The notes beneath the pieces are model-generated. The model was given only the letters and a program-made list of their open reading frames with translations, was not told the origin of the DNA and ran no database searches. This document shows, in pieces, positions 1 through 6,150 of a stretch of DNA of 7,704 nucleotides. Positions within the stretch are counted from its first letter, which is position 1. Each line of letters starts with the position of its first letter. Source of the stretch: Rhizobacter sp. (GTDB lineage: Bacteria > Pseudomonadota > Gammaproteobacteria > Burkholderiales > Burkholderiaceae_C); the NCBI GenBank assembly GCA_025359585.1, contig JANYFX010000496.1, forward strand, positions 1 to 7,704. The letters run 5' to 3'. The position numbers were made by a program, and so were the translations under genes.

Positions 1-2
1 AC

Positions 3-1061
3 CAGATCCTGGGCGTCGTGCAGGCCTTGCGCGAGCAGCAACCCGGGCGCGATGTGGTGCTGGTGTCGAAGGACATCAACATGCGCATCAAGGCGCGCGC
101 GCTGGGCCTGCCTGCCGAGGACTACCTGAACGACATGACGCTGGAGGACGGCGACCTGCTGTACACCGGCGTGCTGCCGCTGCCTGCCGACTTCTGGGAC
201 AAACATGGCAAGACCATGGAAAGCTGGCAGCAAAGCGGCCTGACCTACTACCGCATCAGCGGCCCGATGGTCTCGGTGCTGCTGATCAACCAGTTCGTCT
301 TCCTCGAAGCGCCGGGCGCTGCGCCGCTGTACGCCAAGGTCGTCGAGATCACCGGCAAGACCGCAGTGTTGCGCACGTTGAAGGAATACACGCACCAGAA
401 GAACGCCGTCTGGGGCGTGACCGCGCGAAACCGCGAACAGAACTTCGCACTGAACCTGCTGATGGACCCGGACTGCGACTTCATCACCCTCACCGGCACG
501 GCAGGCACCGGCAAGACGCTGATGACGCTGGCCGCCGGCCTGTCGCAGGTGATGGATGACCGCCGCTACACCGAGATCATCGTCACCCGCGTGACGGTGC
601 CGGTCGGTGAAGACATCGGCTTCCTGCCCGGCACCGAAGAAGAAAAGATGAGCCCGTGGATGGGCGCGCTCGACGACAACCTCGAAGTGCTGTCCAAGAC
701 CGACGGCGCCGCCGGCGAATGGGGCCGCGCCGCCACCAACGACCTGGTGCGCAGCAAGATCAAGATCAAGAGCCTGAACTTCATGCGCGGGCGCACCTTC
801 CTGAACAAGTTCGTCATCATCGACGAGGCCCAGAACCTGACGCCCAAGCAGATGAAGACGCTGATCACGCGCGCCGGGCCGGGCACGAAGATCGTCTGCC
901 TGGGCAACCTGGCGCAGATCGACACGCCTTACCTCACCGAAGGCAGCTCGGGCCTGACCTTCGCGGTCGACCGCTTCAAGGGCTGGCCGCATTCCGGCCA
1001 CGTGACGCTGGCGCGCGGCGAACGGTCGCGCCTGGCCGACTTCGCGTCCGAGGTGTTGTGA
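3..1061 (+). CDS. PIN-PhoH family ATPase / putative ribonuclease-helicase (5' partial)
   Basis: This is the C-terminal 352 residues of a PhoH-family protein; the reading frame is open from base 3 to the left edge, so the true start lies outside the window. The first ~30 residues resemble the end of a PIN nuclease domain, with the conserved SKDINMRIKA stretch and its acidic residue. The PhoH ATPase domain follows: Walker A GTAGTGKT at 495-518 (visible residues 165-172), Walker B FVIIDEAQ at 810-833 (270-277), and a C-terminal GERSRLA segment containing the usual arginine. Characterised PIN-PhoH proteins (mycobacterial PhoH2) unwind and cleave RNA using ATP; a similar cytoplasmic RNA role here is inferred from family. 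The stop overlaps the next start as TGATG, implying translational coupling. Family assignment is very secure, the physiological role is not. Confidence 0.95.
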   Translation, partial: QILGVVQALREQQPGRDVVLVSKDINMRIKARALGLPAEDYLNDMTLEDGDLLYTGVLPLPADFWDKHGKTMESWQQSGLTYYRISGPMVSVLLINQFVFLEAPGAAPLYAKVVEITGKTAVLRTLKEYTHQKNAVWGVTARNREQNFALNLLMDPDCDFITLTGTAGTGKTLMTLAAGLSQVMDDRRYTEIIVTRVTVPVGEDIGFLPGTEEEKMSPWMGALDDNLEVLSKTDGAAGEWGRAATNDLVRSKIKIKSLNFMRGRTFLNKFVIIDEAQNLTPKQMKTLITRAGPGTKIVCLGNLAQIDTPYLTEGSSGLTFAVDRFKGWPHSGHVTLARGERSRLADFASEVL

Positions 1062-1495
1062 TGAGCGGCGCCCAGCACCCGCCGGCGGTCGCCGCGACGC
1101 TGGCGAGCTGGCACCGCATGATCACGGCGGGCGAGCTCGGCGGCCTGCCCGCACTGCTGCACCCCGACGCCACCTTCCGCTCGCCGATGGCCTTCAAGCC
1201 CTACGCGAGTGCGAAGGCCGTGAACCTGATCCTGACAACGGTGTTCGGCGTGTTCGAAGACTTCGTCTACCACCGCGAGCTGGCGAGCGACGATGGCCTG
1301 AGCGCGGTGCTCGAGTTCAGCGCGCGCGTCGGCGACAAGCAGTTGAAGGGCATCGACCTGATCCGCGTCGATGCCGAAGGCAGGATCACCGACTTCGAAG
1401 TGATGATCCGCCCGCTCAGCGGCCTTCAGGCGCTGGGCGAGCAGATGGGCCAGCGCATCGGCCCACTGCTTGCCGCGTTCAAGACCCCGAGTTGA
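1061..1495 (+). CDS. SnoaL/NTF2-like fold protein, function unknown
   Basis: A 144-residue protein that looks like a nuclear transport factor 2 (SnoaL-like) single-domain protein. Visible features are an N-terminal helix with a WHRMITAGELGGLPALLHPD pattern (residues 17-36), typical of the 'interval between helix and first strand' in this fold, a central helix around residues 50-70, and alternating strands ending in GRITDFEVMIRP (residues 107-118). No signal peptide or membrane segment is seen. NTF2-like proteins may be small enzymes (isomerases, epoxide hydrolases) or ligand-binding subunits; nothing here decides which. The ATG is chosen because it overlaps the phoH stop (1-base overlap) and because the in-frame sequence upstream is a shadow of phoH. 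Its 3' end overlaps the convergent serine hydrolase gene by 17 bases. Confidence 0.85.
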   Translation: MSGAQHPPAVAATLASWHRMITAGELGGLPALLHPDATFRSPMAFKPYASAKAVNLILTTVFGVFEDFVYHRELASDDGLSAVLEFSARVGDKQLKGIDLIRVDAEGRITDFEVMIRPLSGLQALGEQMGQRIGPLLAAFKTPS

Positions 1496-2756
1496 TCAGG
1501 TGCCGCGCCAGCGCGTGGTAGGCCGGCAGTGTCGTCGGGTCGATCCCCATGTTGCCGGCGATGTGGTGTGACGCGAATCGCGCGATCACCATTTCTGCGG
1601 TCGGGTCGATGTAGATGCCCTGACCGTGGATGCCGCGCGCGCAGTACGCGCCGTGTTCGTTGTGCGAGACCCACCACATGTTGCGGTAGCTCCAGCCCGG
1701 CAGCGTGACGTAGCCGGCCTGCGCGAAGTGCGCCGGGTCGGCGCCACCACGGATGTCGGCGATGGCGGCTGCGGGCACGAGCCGTCGGTGGTTCACGACA
1801 CCGTCGTTGCGCATCAGTTCGCCGAAGCGCGCCAGATCGCGCAGGCAGCAGTTCAGACCACCGCCGGCGAACTCGGTGCCGGTGCTGTCGACCATCAGGT
1901 CGGCGTCCTGCTCGGCGCCGATCTGCGACCAGAAACGCTGCCTGAGCAACTCGCCCAGCGGCACGCCGGTCACACGCCGCAATATCCAGCCCAGCACGTC
2001 GGTGTTGACGGTCTTGTACGCGAAGGCCTCTCCGTGCGGCCCGGCCTGGCGCAGCGTACGCAGGTAGTCGTAGAAACTCTGCGGGCCGGCGTAGTCGGCA
2101 GGCCTCGACAAGATGCTGCCGGCACGGCCGTGCTGCCAGATCTCGGCGTCGGGGTTGGTGTAGTCCTCGGAATAGTGGATGCTGCTCGTCATGTCGAGCA
2201 CCTGCCGCACCAGCGCATTGCCCAGGCCGCTGCCGGCCAGCTCGGGCAGGTAGTCGCTGACAGGCGCATTCGGATCGAGCCGGCCTTCTGCGACCAGCGA
2301 CGCCGCGATCGTGCCGAAGAAGGACTTCGTCACCGACCATGCGATGTGCGCGCGGTGCGAAGCCAGCGCACCGAAATAGCGCTCGTGCACGATGCGGCCG
2401 CGGTGCAATACGACGATGCCATCGGTGTAGTTGGCGTCGAGCGACTGCGCCCAGGTCATCGTCTCGGTTCGGCCGATCGGCGTGAACCTCACCGCGTCGA
2501 TGTCGTCGCGGTCGGCACGTGGCAGCACGCTCACCGGGCCATCCCCGCGCGACACGTTCGTCGTCGGCACGAGCCGCCGGATGTTCGAGTAGGCCCAGCG
2601 CAGCTTCGGAAAGCTGTACATGCCCCCATCGTCGAAGCGCACCTGAAGCTCCGGCGGCGGCGGCGCGCCTTGCATCCAGCCGAGCAGGTTCGGGTCGCTG
2701 GCGGCGGCATTCAACGGTTCGGCGAGCAAGGATGTGGGGGCGGTGGTGTCGGTCAT
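1479..2756 (-). CDS. Serine hydrolase, class C beta-lactamase / 6-aminohexanoate-dimer hydrolase-like
   Basis: A 425-residue protein of the beta-lactamase class C / EstB-NylB group. The catalytic SxxK motif is S141-V-T-K144 (AWSVTKSF); a likely catalytic tyrosine is Y247 in FAYKTVNTDVLGW, which fits the Y-x-x-x-N-T-D-V-L-G-W block of NylB-like hydrolases; the KTG-equivalent is H377-G-Q in GIHGQGIYIDP. These predict an acyl-enzyme serine hydrolase acting on amides or esters; the substrate cannot be read from sequence, and antibiotic resistance should not be assumed. The first ~100 residues precede the catalytic domain and contain no convincing signal peptide, so a cytoplasmic location is likely. 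The ATG at 2756 has no strong Shine-Dalgarno sequence; no in-frame upstream start was found. It is divergent from the C40 peptidase gene and convergent with the NTF2-like gene. Confidence 0.93.
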   Translation of the reverse strand: MTDTTAPTSLLAEPLNAAASDPNLLGWMQGAPPPPELQVRFDDGGMYSFPKLRWAYSNIRRLVPTTNVSRGDGPVSVLPRADRDDIDAVRFTPIGRTETMTWAQSLDANYTDGIVVLHRGRIVHERYFGALASHRAHIAWSVTKSFFGTIAASLVAEGRLDPNAPVSDYLPELAGSGLGNALVRQVLDMTSSIHYSEDYTNPDAEIWQHGRAGSILSRPADYAGPQSFYDYLRTLRQAGPHGEAFAYKTVNTDVLGWILRRVTGVPLGELLRQRFWSQIGAEQDADLMVDSTGTEFAGGGLNCCLRDLARFGELMRNDGVVNHRRLVPAAAIADIRGGADPAHFAQAGYVTLPGWSYRNMWWVSHNEHGAYCARGIHGQGIYIDPTAEMVIARFASHHIAGNMGIDPTTLPAYHALARHLINSGS

Positions 2757-2783
2757 GGTGTCCGGATTTTGCGGCAGATCGCG

Positions 2784-2800
2784 TGAAAAAGTCGTGCCAA
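2784..2800 (-). promoter_or_regulatory. Imperfect sigma54-like -24/-12 site upstream of the serine hydrolase
   Basis: On the minus strand, TTGGCACG (2800-2793) matches the sigma54 -24 element fully. After four bases it is followed by TTTCA (2788-2784), where consensus is TTGCA, so the usually conserved G of the -12 GC is missing. Position is sensible: a start around 2773 would give a leader of about 16 bases. No enhancer-binding site or sigma54-activator gene is visible. Because the -12 mismatch is at an important base, this is only a candidate. No convincing sigma70 promoter was found for the serine hydrolase in the same gap. Confidence 0.25.
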
Positions 2801-2828
2801 GTCCTTGTCGAATATGAAGTTTTCCGAT

Positions 2829-2857
2829 TTGACGCAGGTTCCGCGTTCACGTATCCT
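2829..2857 (+). promoter_or_regulatory. Sigma70-type promoter for the C40 peptidase gene
   Basis: A TTGACG -35 box (2829-2834, one mismatch to TTGACA) is separated by exactly 17 bases from TATCCT (2852-2857, two mismatches to TATAAT). It lies in the short divergent intergenic gap, where a promoter is needed. The -10 box ends only 7 bases before the ATG at 2865, so transcription would start at or within a base or two of the initiation codon, predicting a leaderless mRNA. The motif match is seen directly; activity is inferred. Confidence 0.6.
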
Positions 2858-2864
2858 GCGCCCG

Positions 2865-3530
2865 ATGCCGACTCGCCAACCGACCCTTGCGACCCGTGCG
2901 CGCCGCAGTCTGTGCGCTTCTGCGCTCTTGCTGTTGGCAGCAGGTGCATCGGCAGCACCCGATCCGGTCGACGCGGTGAGCAAGTATCTGGCCGACAACG
3001 GCCTGGTCAACGGTTCTGCTGCTTCCGAAGCATCGGCATCGGTCGCGCCCGCCGAGAACGCATTCGTCGGCCGCATCCGCGACAAGGCCTCCGACATGGT
3101 GCTGACGGCGATGAACTTCCTCGGCGTGCCTTACCGGCGCGGCGGCAGTTCGGTCGACCGCGGCTTCGACTGCAGCGGTTTCACGCGGCATGTTTTCGAG
3201 ATGAGCGTGGGCCTGGTGCTGCCGCGCCGCGTCGACGAACAGGCGACCGCGCCCGGTTTGATCGCAGTCAAGCGCGATGAACTCAAACCCGGCGACCTGG
3301 TGTTCTTCAACACGCTGAAGCGCACCTTCTCGCACGTGGGCATCTACGTGGGCGACGGCAAGTTCATCCACTCGCCACGCACCGGCGGCGAGGTGCGCGT
3401 CGAAGACATGCGTTTTGTCTACTGGGCCAAGCGTTTCACCGGCGCGCGCCGCGCGGAACCGAAAGTCGCGGCCAACCTGCCCGACAGCTCCGCTGCGGCC
3501 CCCACCGCCCCGGCAGTCGCCACCCACTGA
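2865..3530 (+). CDS. Exported C40 (NlpC/P60) peptidoglycan peptidase
   Basis: A 221-residue secreted cysteine peptidase. Residues 1-30 form a signal peptide: Arg-rich n-region, hydrophobic core ASALLLLAAGASA, likely cleavage after ASA at 28-30. The NlpC/P60 domain spans about 75-192, with catalytic C103 in FDCSGFTRHVF, catalytic H157 in FSHVGIYVGDG, and H169 (FIHSP) as the probable third residue; RDELKPGDLVFF (137-148) is the usual family motif. Such enzymes cleave peptide cross-links or stem peptides of peptidoglycan in the periplasm, commonly D-Glu/DAP bonds. The tail from ~194 is Ala/Pro-rich and looks disordered. ATG 2865 was chosen because it puts the signal peptide at the N-terminus; an in-frame TTG at 2805 and ATG at 2814 lie upstream of the predicted promoter and would bury the signal peptide. 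No lipobox is seen, so the protein is probably soluble or loosely attached. Confidence 0.94.
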   Translation: MPTRQPTLATRARRSLCASALLLLAAGASAAPDPVDAVSKYLADNGLVNGSAASEASASVAPAENAFVGRIRDKASDMVLTAMNFLGVPYRRGGSSVDRGFDCSGFTRHVFEMSVGLVLPRRVDEQATAPGLIAVKRDELKPGDLVFFNTLKRTFSHVGIYVGDGKFIHSPRTGGEVRVEDMRFVYWAKRFTGARRAEPKVAANLPDSSAAAPTAPAVATH

Positions 3531-3580
3531 GCGGCGCCAGCAGTTGAGCCGCCGCGCGGCCGGCCGGGTTGTTCGGCCGC
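3531..3580 (+). other. Hairpin-prone spacer between the C40 peptidase gene and moaA
   Basis: Two GC-only inverted repeats lie in tandem after the peptidase stop: GCGGCG (3531-3536) with CGCCGC (3550-3555), and GCGGCCG (3556-3562) with CGGCCGC (3574-3580), with loops of 13 and 11 bases. No T-tract follows, so neither is a standard intrinsic terminator. They could attenuate read-through or protect 3' ends, or simply reflect high GC. Confidence 0.3.
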
Positions 3581-3583
3581 AGG

Positions 3584-3589
3584 CACAAT
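3584..3589 (+). promoter_or_regulatory. Possible -10 element of a moaA promoter
   Basis: CACAAT (3584-3589) matches TATAAT at four of six positions and ends 6 bases before the moaA ATG at 3596, similar to the geometry of the C40 peptidase promoter. No recognisable -35 box is seen 16-18 bases upstream, where the DNA is the GC-rich inverted repeat. If real, it would give a leaderless moaA-operon transcript. The alternative is read-through from the peptidase promoter. Confidence 0.25.
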
Positions 3590-3595
3590 CCGGGC

Positions 3596-4723
3596 ATGAC
3601 AGACCGAGTCATTCCTCTTGCCGACCTGCGCTACGCTGCCAGTCTGCCGCGCATTCCGCTCATCGAAACGCCACCCACCGGCCTGCTCGGCGACACGCTC
3701 GGGCGGCCGCTGCGCGACCTGCGCATCTCGGTCACCGACCGCTGCAATTTCCGCTGCAGTTATTGCATGCCGAAGGAAGTGTTCGACAAGCACTACAGCT
3801 TCCTGCCGCACTCGTCGCTGCTGAGCTTCGAAGAGATCACGCGCACCGCGAAGCTGTTCGTCGCCCACGGCGTGCGCAAGATCCGCCTTACCGGCGGTGA
3901 GCCGCTGCTGCGCAAGAACCTCGAAATATTGATCGCGATGCTGAGCGGGTTGCGCACGCCGGAAGGCGAGCCACTCGACATCACCTTGACCACCAACGGC
4001 TCGGTGCTGGCCCGCAAGGCGCAAGCGCTGAAAGACGCGGGCCTGCAGCGCGTGACCGTCAGCCTCGATGCGCTCGACGACACGATCTTCCGCCGCATGA
4101 ACGACGCCGACTTCCCGGTGCATGAAGTGCTCGAAGGCATCGAGGCCGCGCAGAAGGCTGGGCTCGGCCCGATCAAGGTCAACATGGTCGTCAAGCGTGG
4201 CACCAACGACTCGCAGATCCTGCCGATGGCGCGCCACTTCAAGGGCACGCCGGTCGTGCTGCGCTTCATCGAATACATGGACGTGGGTGCCACCAACGGC
4301 TGGCGCATGGACGAGGTGCTGCCCTCGGCCGAGGTGGTCGCGCGCATCGGTGCCGCGTTCCCGCTCGAGCCGATCGGCGCGAATGCGAGCGGTGAAACCG
4401 CCGAGCGCTGGCGCTACAAGGACGGCGGCGGTGAAGTCGGCGTGATCTCGAGCGTGACGCAAGCCTTCTGCCACGACTGCAACCGCGCCCGCCTGTCGAC
4501 CGAAGGCAAACTCTTCCTGTGCCTGTTCGCGAGCCACGGCCACGACCTGCGCGCGCTGCTGCGCGGTGGCCACAGCGACGCGCAGATCGCCGGCGCGATC
4601 GGGCTGATCTGGCAGGCGCGCGACGACCGCTACTCGGAACTGCGCAGTGCAGCCGGCGGCACCGATGCCCCCGGAGCCGAGCCGCGCGAGCGCCGAGTCG
4701 AGATGCACTACATCGGCGGCTGA
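3596..4723 (+). CDS. moaA: GTP 3',8-cyclase MoaA
   Basis: A 375-residue radical SAM enzyme that converts GTP to (8S)-3',8-cyclo-7,8-dihydroguanosine 5'-triphosphate, the first committed step of molybdenum cofactor synthesis, with MoaC acting next. Both [4Fe-4S] sites are intact: the SAM cluster motif CX3CX2C at C50, C54, C57 (TDRCNFRCSYCMP) and the C-terminal GTP-binding cluster CX2CX13C at C292, C295, C309. The SAM-binding GGEP is at 100-103, and the protein ends in the essential Gly-Gly (HYIGG). Length is slightly above the ~330-residue family norm because of an N-terminal extension of ~40 residues and a short Gly/Ala/Pro insertion near 352-363. The ATG at 3596 is preferred over an in-frame TTG at 3569, which lies in the hairpin spacer. 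Shine-Dalgarno is weak. It heads a run of closely spaced genes containing mobA and moeA. Confidence 0.97.
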   Translation: MTDRVIPLADLRYAASLPRIPLIETPPTGLLGDTLGRPLRDLRISVTDRCNFRCSYCMPKEVFDKHYSFLPHSSLLSFEEITRTAKLFVAHGVRKIRLTGGEPLLRKNLEILIAMLSGLRTPEGEPLDITLTTNGSVLARKAQALKDAGLQRVTVSLDALDDTIFRRMNDADFPVHEVLEGIEAAQKAGLGPIKVNMVVKRGTNDSQILPMARHFKGTPVVLRFIEYMDVGATNGWRMDEVLPSAEVVARIGAAFPLEPIGANASGETAERWRYKDGGGEVGVISSVTQAFCHDCNRARLSTEGKLFLCLFASHGHDLRALLRGGHSDAQIAGAIGLIWQARDDRYSELRSAAGGTDAPGAEPRERRVEMHYIGG

Positions 4724-4729
4724 AACGGC

Positions 4730-4733
4730 GGAG
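4730..4733 (+). promoter_or_regulatory. Shine-Dalgarno site fixing the start of the phytochelatin-synthase-like gene
   Basis: GGAG lies 6 bases before the ATG at 4740, at ideal spacing. It is the clearest ribosome-binding site in the operon. It supports 4740 rather than the in-frame ATG at 4647, which lies inside moaA and would place ~30 residues before the signal peptide. Confidence 0.7.
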
Positions 4734-4739
4734 TTCCAC

Positions 4740-5540
4740 ATGTCCTTGCTTGCACGCGCAGTTCTCGCCTTTTGCCTGGCAACGTCGATCGTGCCCGCTG
4801 CGCTGGCGCGCGACGAGGCTCCGGCCGTTGCAGCACAAACGCTGGTCCCCTTCGGCTCCGAAGAAGGCCTCGCCCGGCTGGCGCGCTCGGGCGCGAAAGT
4901 GGACTTCCCGGCGCTCGCGAACCAGTTCGAAGCGCAATCGAACGGCGCCTTCTGTGGCCCGACCACCACCGCGATCGTGCTCAACACCGTGCGTGGCCGC
5001 AGCCCCGACCTGCCGCGCGACCGCAGCCGCCTGCGCCCCGAAGACTTTCAGTACGCACCCGCCGGCTTCGACCCGTCGGTGCCGCGTTTCACGCAAGACA
5101 ACGTGATCGACAAGGGTCTGAAGACGCGCGCGCAAGTGCTCGGCGAACCGGTGATGATCAACGGCAAGCAGATTCGCGATTTCGGCTACCAGTTGCGCCA
5201 GCTCGACGAGCTGTTGCGCGCCCACGATCTCGCGACCCGGCTCGTCGTCGTCGACGACAAGGCGGCCGAAGCAGACATCCGCCGCGACCTCGCGGAGAAC
5301 CTGCAGCATGCGGGCGACTACGTGATCGTCAACTACCGGCGCTCCGACGTGGGGCAGACCGGCGGCGCGCACATCTCGCCGCTCGGTGCCTTTGACGCCG
5401 AGTCCGACTCGGTGCTGGTGCTCGACGTGAACCCCGCCAGCGCCGGCTGGGTCTGGATGCCGGTCATCACGCTGATTCGTGGCATGCGCACCTTCGACAC
5501 CGTCGAGAACCGCGGCTACATCCTCGTGCAGGCGCGTTGA
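4740..5540 (+). CDS. Exported phytochelatin synthase family protein (glutathione gamma-glutamylcysteinyltransferase-like)
   Basis: A 266-residue protein matching the catalytic half of phytochelatin synthases (papain-like clan CA fold). Residues 1-23 form a signal peptide (hydrophobic AVLAFCLATSIVPA, cleavage after ALA), so it should act in the periplasm. The triad is intact: C72 in QSNGAFCGPTTTAIVLN, H211 in GGAHISPLGAF and D229 in VLVLDVNP; FTQDNVI (117-123) matches another family block. Like prokaryotic members such as Nostoc alr0975, it lacks the variable C-terminal Cys-rich metal-sensing domain of plant enzymes. Those short bacterial enzymes mainly hydrolyse glutathione to gamma-Glu-Cys and glycine and make phytochelatin poorly; that activity here is inferred. 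It starts 16 bases after moaA and ends 10 bases before mobA, so it is co-transcribed with Moco genes, an unexpected setting. Alternatives are a peptidase of unknown substrate or a metal-stress thiol enzyme. Confidence 0.9.
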   Translation: MSLLARAVLAFCLATSIVPAALARDEAPAVAAQTLVPFGSEEGLARLARSGAKVDFPALANQFEAQSNGAFCGPTTTAIVLNTVRGRSPDLPRDRSRLRPEDFQYAPAGFDPSVPRFTQDNVIDKGLKTRAQVLGEPVMINGKQIRDFGYQLRQLDELLRAHDLATRLVVVDDKAAEADIRRDLAENLQHAGDYVIVNYRRSDVGQTGGAHISPLGAFDAESDSVLVLDVNPASAGWVWMPVITLIRGMRTFDTVENRGYILVQAR

Positions 5541-5550
5541 AAGCCGAACC

Positions 5551-6150
5551 GTGATCCCGCCCGAACACATCACCGGGCTGATCCTGGCCGGCGGCCGCGG
5601 CAGCCGCATGGGCGGCGTCGACAAGGGCCTGCAGAACCACCAGGGCAGCACGCTGGCAATGCACGCGCTGTTGCGGCTCGGCCCGCAGGTCGGCGAGATG
5701 ATGATCAACGCCAACCGCAACGTGGCCGCCTACGAGTCGATGGGCGTGCCGGTGTGGCCGGATGCCTTGCCCGACTACGCCGGCCCGCTGGCGGGCTTCC
5801 TGGCCGGCCTGGAGCACTGCGAAACGCCGTACATGGTGACCGTGCCCTGCGACTCGCCACTGTTCCCGCTCGATCTGGTCGAGCGCCTGGCGCACGCACT
5901 CGAGGCGGAAGACGCCGAGATCGCGATGGCAGCCACTCGCGAAGGCGACGTGCTGCAGGTTCAACCGGTCTTCTGCCTGATGAAAACCGCGCTGATGGAA
6001 AGCCTGATCCGCTTCACGCAAGGCGGCCAGCGCAAGATCGACCGCTGGACGGCGTTGCACCGTTGTGTCGAAGTGCCGTTCGACGACCCGCTCGCGTTCG
6101 CCAACGCCAACACGGCAGCCGAGCTGCAACAGCTTCAATCGAATGGCTGA
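5551..6150 (+). CDS. mobA: Molybdenum cofactor guanylyltransferase MobA
   Basis: A 199-residue cytoplasmic enzyme that transfers GMP from GTP to Mo-molybdopterin, giving the guanine dinucleotide cofactor (MGD) of the DMSO-reductase family. The N-terminal nucleotide-binding loop is LILAGGRGSRMGGVDKGL (residues 10-27), with NANR at 53-56, AGPLAG at 77-82, and the Mg2+-binding aspartate D101 in VPCDSPLFP. The length matches E. coli MobA (194). No ATG is available: GTG at 5551, ten bases after the preceding stop, puts the nucleotide loop at the proper distance from the N-terminus. The in-frame ORF extends back to 5479 inside the phytochelatin-synthase-like gene, but that stretch is low-complexity and unlike MobA. 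Its end overlaps the GNAT gene by 8 bases. Identification is secure; the exact start is probable. Confidence 0.95.
   Translation: MIPPEHITGLILAGGRGSRMGGVDKGLQNHQGSTLAMHALLRLGPQVGEMMINANRNVAAYESMGVPVWPDALPDYAGPLAGFLAGLEHCETPYMVTVPCDSPLFPLDLVERLAHALEAEDAEIAMAATREGDVLQVQPVFCLMKTALMESLIRFTQGGQRKIDRWTALHRCVEVPFDDPLAFANANTAAELQQLQSNG

Noticed and set aside
1479..2756. Calling the serine hydrolase an antibiotic-resistance beta-lactamase (AmpC)
   Set aside because: The motifs fit the wider class C / NylB-EstB hydrolase group, there is no signal peptide, and no resistance context is present.
2805..2864. Longer N-terminus for the C40 peptidase from TTG 2805 or ATG 2814
   Set aside because: It would bury the signal peptide and begins upstream of the predicted promoter.
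1426..2958. A 510-codon minus-strand frame and a 386-codon plus-strand frame (1626-2786) over the serine hydrolase
   Set aside because: They show no motifs and a biased Arg/Ala composition, while the 1479-2756 minus frame has SxxK, Tyr and HGQ hydrolase motifs.
3531..3580. Intrinsic terminator between the C40 peptidase gene and moaA
   Set aside because: GC inverted repeats are present but there is no T-tract and the loops are long. It is kept only as a hairpin-prone spacer.
3569..3595. TTG start for moaA
   Set aside because: It lies in the hairpin spacer, adds nine residues unlike MoaA, and an ATG follows at 3596.
3419..4987. A 522-codon open frame on the minus strand opposite moaA, and a 484-codon frame at 4266-5720
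   Set aside because: Both are antisense to genes with intact catalytic motifs. Their translations are Arg/Ala/His/Gly-rich without family motifs, as expected for shadows in GC-rich DNA.
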